Source: Kaistia hirudinis
Lineage (GTDB): Bacteria > Pseudomonadota > Alphaproteobacteria > Rhizobiales > Kaistiaceae
NCBI RefSeq assembly: GCF_014196455.1
Contig: NZ_JACIDS010000002.1
Coordinates: 930,001-994,000, forward strand
Reading direction: 5' to 3'
Length of the DNA stretch: 64,000 nt
The translations under genes and the position numbers were made by a program. Every line of letters starts with the position of its first letter. Position 1 is the stretch's first letter. This document shows, piece by piece, positions 61,604-64,000 of the stretch. A model generated the notes under the pieces. The model was not told the origin of the DNA. It worked only from the letters and a program-made list of their open reading frames with translations, and ran no database searches.

Positions 61604-62446
61604 TCAACCAGCGTATTGCGTCCCGACGAACAGCGCCTTGTGCAGATCGTGCCAGGACTCCTCGGTCGGCGCGAACAGCAGGCCGCCGTCGCGGTGGGCG
61701 GCGAGATAGGGGGTGCCGTCGAAGCGGGCCGAATAGCCGCCGGCTTCGCGGTGGATCAGCCAGCCGGCTGCATGATCCCAGACATTGATCTTGGAATAGA
61801 CGGCGAAATGCGAATTGCCGCTCGCCATCATCCGGTATTCCTGCGCCGCGCAGCGATAATTCGCCGCCGAGCGGGTGTTGGCGAGATTGGCGCAGAGCTG
61901 CGAGCGCAGCGGCTCGGGCAGGGTCGACCAGGAGGCCGTGCCGGACATCTTGGCGGCGGGCTTGGGCGGCGCGACCTCGAGCGGCACGCGCGTGCCGTCC
62001 TTGCCGACCGTGAACGCGCCTTCGCCGCGCACGGCGATCGACCAGTCGCCGGCCACCGGGTCGAGGATGATGCCGCCGACGATCTCGCCGCGGGCGACAA
62101 CCGCCGCCATGACGCCGAACAGGGGCAGGCCGGAGGCGAAGTTCTTGGTGCCGTCGACCGGGTCGACCACGAAGGCGAGATCGGCGCCGTCGAGCTCATC
62201 GAGCAGCGCCGGCCGGGCCGACACGCTCTCCTCGCCGATGACGATCGAGCCGGGGAAGGCCTTCACCAGTGCCGCGGCAATGACCTTTTCAGCCGCGACG
62301 TCGGCATCGGTGACGAGATCCTCGGCCGAGGTCTTCTCGCGGATCGCGCCGGCACCGAGGTGATGGAAACGCGGCATGATCTCGGTTGCGGCGGCTTCAC
62401 GCAGAATCTCGGCGACGGTGTCGGCGTCGCGAACCGAAAAACGCAT
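61604..62446 (-). CDS. Inositol monophosphatase family protein
   Basis: 280 residues of the Li+-sensitive, Mg2+-dependent phosphatase fold. Metal-binding motifs are DLVTDADVAAEKVI, IVIGEES, DPVDGTKNFASGLPLFGVM and WDHAAGWLIHREAGG. The substrate could be inositol phosphate, histidinol phosphate or 3'-phosphoadenosine 5'-phosphate; it is not close enough to CysQ or HisN for me to decide. It stands alone downstream of a glutathione transferase gene. Confidence 0.92.
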   Translation of the reverse strand: MRFSVRDADTVAEILREAAATEIMPRFHHLGAGAIREKTSAEDLVTDADVAAEKVIAAALVKAFPGSIVIGEESVSARPALLDELDGADLAFVVDPVDGTKNFASGLPLFGVMAAVVARGEIVGGIILDPVAGDWSIAVRGEGAFTVGKDGTRVPLEVAPPKPAAKMSGTASWSTLPEPLRSQLCANLANTRSAANYRCAAQEYRMMASGNSHFAVYSKINVWDHAAGWLIHREAGGYSARFDGTPYLAAHRDGGLLFAPTEESWHDLHKALFVGTQYAG

Positions 62447-62487
62447 TGGTCTAGCTCCCCAGGGTCAGATCGGTGTCGCGGCGCAGC

Positions 62488-63090
62488 TCAGCCCTTGGGC
62501 CGCGTCGCGGCGAAGGAGGGCGTGCGGGCCGCGAAATCATCCAGCCAGGCCACCAGGCCGGGATATTGCGCGCGCCAGCTTCCCTCGAACCGCAGGTCGA
62601 GATAGCCGAGCGCGCAGGCGACGGCGATGTGACCAATATGCGTTTCGCCGGAAAGATCGGTCTCGGCCAGCGCCGCGAGCCCGCGCGCGACCTTGTCGGC
62701 ATGGTGCGCCAGCCAGCGATCGCTGCGCAGTGGCTCGTCGCGCCAGCGCTTTTCATAGACCTGCAGCAGCGCCGCATCGAGGACGCCGTCGGCCAGCGCC
62801 TGCAGCACGAGCGCGGGAAAGCGCCGCTCCGCCGCCTGCGGGATGATGCGGCCACCGCCGGCCAGATGGTCGAAATATTCGACGATCACGCGCGAATCAT
62901 AGACGACGCTGCCGTCTTCGAGGACGAGCGCCGGGATCTTGCCGAGTGGATTCTGCTTGCGGATCGTGTCGGCGGGATCGCCGGTATCGGTCGCGACGAC
63001 CTCGATCCGGTCGTAGAGGCCGAGCAGATGCGCGGCGATCTTCACCTTGCGGCCGAAGGGCGAGGCGTCGGACGATCGAAGGATCAGCAT
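62488..63090 (-). CDS. Glutathione S-transferase family protein (YibF-like)
   Basis: 200 residues. MLILRSSDASPFGRKVKIAA gives a Ser-containing N-terminal motif (S-P-F-x-R-K) like E. coli YibF. NPLGKIPALVLEDGSVVYDS is the glutathione loop with cis-Pro and the DS pair. The C-domain is all helical (HIGHIAVACALGYLDLRFEG). It is unlike the tandem pair at 32-34 kb. Substrate unknown. It follows the ribonuclease gene with a 10-nt gap. Confidence 0.92.
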   Translation of the reverse strand: MLILRSSDASPFGRKVKIAAHLLGLYDRIEVVATDTGDPADTIRKQNPLGKIPALVLEDGSVVYDSRVIVEYFDHLAGGGRIIPQAAERRFPALVLQALADGVLDAALLQVYEKRWRDEPLRSDRWLAHHADKVARGLAALAETDLSGETHIGHIAVACALGYLDLRFEGSWRAQYPGLVAWLDDFAARTPSFAATRPKG

Positions 63091-63100
63091 GAAAGGTCTT

Positions 63101-63796
63101 TCAGCGCACAGGCGGCATGACGAGTCGATCGCGGCGACAGGCGCCGCGGTCGACTTCGGGGCAGGGGCGGAAGGCGAGGCTCCGCGTCAGGCAGATCCGC
63201 ACTTCCTTGAGGCGCTGCTGGTCGCAGGCAACGGCGATCGCATTGCTCATCAGCCCCGGATTGACGGCGCGGAAGGCCGCCTCGACCTCGTTCGGCGAGA
63301 CCGTGAGGGGCGCTTCGGGCGCCACGAAGCGCTCGGGAATCTTGACCGTCTCGAAGGCGCGCCGCACGACGTCGAAATACTGGCTCTGGTTCAGCGCGCT
63401 GCAGGTGCCGTGCTGGCGCCATTCATGGCGAACGAGCCCGGGGCTCGGCATGATGTCGAGCATGCCGTCGACGATCGAGCGCGGGACGCCATCGCCGCGC
63501 GGGCTCGAGCAGTCGCTCGGATAGCCCCGCTCATATTGCGGCCACAGCCCGTGCACGACGAAGGCGAAGGGCCGCCCGCCGCACTGGAGGCGGTCGCCCT
63601 TGGCCTTGTTGCTTTCGCAATAGGTCGGCGACCAGGAGAGCGACAGGACATAGAAGGCGAAATCGCCCGGCGTGTCGGCGCGGGCGGGCAGGCTGGCGGC
63701 GGAGAAGAAGACGATCGCCGCCGCGGCGAGGGCGGCCAGCAGACGGCCAAGGGCTCCGGCAGGACGGGAGCCGACGCGGGACGCGAGCCGGCTCAT
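63101..63796 (-). CDS. Secreted ribonuclease T2
   Basis: 231 residues with a signal or anchor segment (about 18-40, LGRLLAALAAAAIVFFSAAS). It cuts single-stranded RNA through 2',3'-cyclic phosphates in the periplasm or outside. Both active site blocks are intact: CAS-1 FVVHGLWPQY (His82) and CAS-2 HEWRQHGTC (His124, Glu125, His129). Cys residues 60, 72, 96 and 132 could form the usual disulfides. It lies 15 nt after a conserved unknown gene cut by the window edge and 10 nt before a glutathione transferase gene. Confidence 0.95.
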   Translation of the reverse strand: MSRLASRVGSRPAGALGRLLAALAAAAIVFFSAASLPARADTPGDFAFYVLSLSWSPTYCESNKAKGDRLQCGGRPFAFVVHGLWPQYERGYPSDCSSPRGDGVPRSIVDGMLDIMPSPGLVRHEWRQHGTCSALNQSQYFDVVRRAFETVKIPERFVAPEAPLTVSPNEVEAAFRAVNPGLMSNAIAVACDQQRLKEVRICLTRSLAFRPCPEVDRGACRRDRLVMPPVR

Positions 63797-63811
63797 CGGC
63801 CGCCTCCCGGC

Positions 63812-64000
63812 CTAGTAGCGAACGGTGCGGCAGCCGCCGTCAAAGACGCGCCACGGATCCTGGCCCGCGACGCAGAATTCGACGCCCCAGCCGATCGAAG
63901 CGAAGCCCTGCCGCTCCTCGATGAGATAGAAGAGGTCGGCCGGCCGGCCGTTGGAGAGCTCGACCTTCGCATGGCAGAAGCGACGATCCAGCAGGCCGGG
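63812..64000 (-). CDS. Conserved hypothetical protein, 5' part outside the window
   Basis: The last 62 codons of a minus-strand gene open to the right window edge. The sequence includes RRFCHAKVELSNGRPADLFY, LIEERQGFASIGWGVEFCVA, and a terminal DGGCRTVRY before TAG. This resembles a short Cys-containing hypothetical protein common in Hyphomicrobiales. No function is known. It may be co-transcribed with the ribonuclease gene 15 nt downstream. Confidence 0.7.
   Translation of the reverse strand, partial: PGLLDRRFCHAKVELSNGRPADLFYLIEERQGFASIGWGVEFCVAGQDPWRVFDGGCRTVRY

Noticed and set aside
1-64000. Search for rRNA genes, insertion sequences, prophage structural genes and intact tRNAs
   Set aside because: No 16S/23S/5S stretch, transposase motif, phage capsid or tail gene, or well-formed tRNA was recognised on either strand.

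Overview
The window is high-GC chromosomal DNA from an alphaproteobacterium, most likely of the order Hyphomicrobiales (Rhizobiales). The evidence is gene order: rpsF-rpsR-DUF2232-rplI, fabD-fabG-acpP-fabF-mltG-yicC-gmk, and rsmA-pdxA-surA-like-lptD-lptG-lptF next to pepA-holC. Proteins typical of the order (DUF1344, DUF3297, an Omp25-like barrel) support this. The genus cannot be fixed from the sequence; a Kaistia-like organism is only a guess.

Region 1 (1-28900) is mostly conserved housekeeping DNA. It holds a DUF1501 protein cut by the window edge, a cyclopropane fatty acid synthase, the S6/S18/L9 ribosomal operon ending in a clear terminator, a fosmidomycin-resistance-like MFS pump and a secreted polysaccharide deacetylase. 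The fatty-acid synthesis run follows, leading into mltG, yicC and gmk. The opposite strand carries the rsmA to lptF block, with 4-nt stop/start overlaps at several junctions, so 16S rRNA dimethylation, pyridoxal phosphate synthesis and LPS export are probably co-transcribed. Then come pepA, holC, a cation/proton antiporter, an ABC-F ATPase and a DUF4344 protein that has lost its catalytic glutamate.

Region 2 (28900-45900) is a patchwork of short transcription units. It contains two small unknown genes, a FMN-binding stress protein, DinB, ndk, two tandem glutathione transferases, pgsA-moaD-moaE, dgkA, an FMN reductase, DUF3297, trhO, a Tim44-like membrane protein, rpsU, a HAD phosphatase, a HerA-like ATPase, a duplicated DUF1254/DUF1214 protein and small secreted proteins.

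Region 3 (about 45850-48240) looks foreign. It is visibly more A/T-rich than its surroundings. It begins at the 3' remnant of a slipin-type gene, carries an unknown gene and a protein with a HEPN-like RNAVQH motif, and ends at a degenerate tRNA-like sequence.

Region 4 (48240-56262) is accessory. It holds a RES-Xre toxin-antitoxin pair, an acetamidase, a CobW-type metallochaperone preceded by a strong Zur-type operator, and a three-gene unit encoding a membrane EAL phosphodiesterase, a two-domain KaiC and KaiB. This clock-like unit, coupled to a cyclic di-GMP enzyme and lacking kaiA, is the most interesting system seen.

Region 5 (56400-64000) holds the SDR-uvrC pair, an Omp25-like barrel with a structured leader, a RibD-like reductase, an SMR pump, an inositol-phosphatase-like protein, a glutathione transferase and ribonuclease T2. 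Three copies of a roughly 100-bp palindromic repeat lie in intergenic DNA at 40175, 51026 and 61440.
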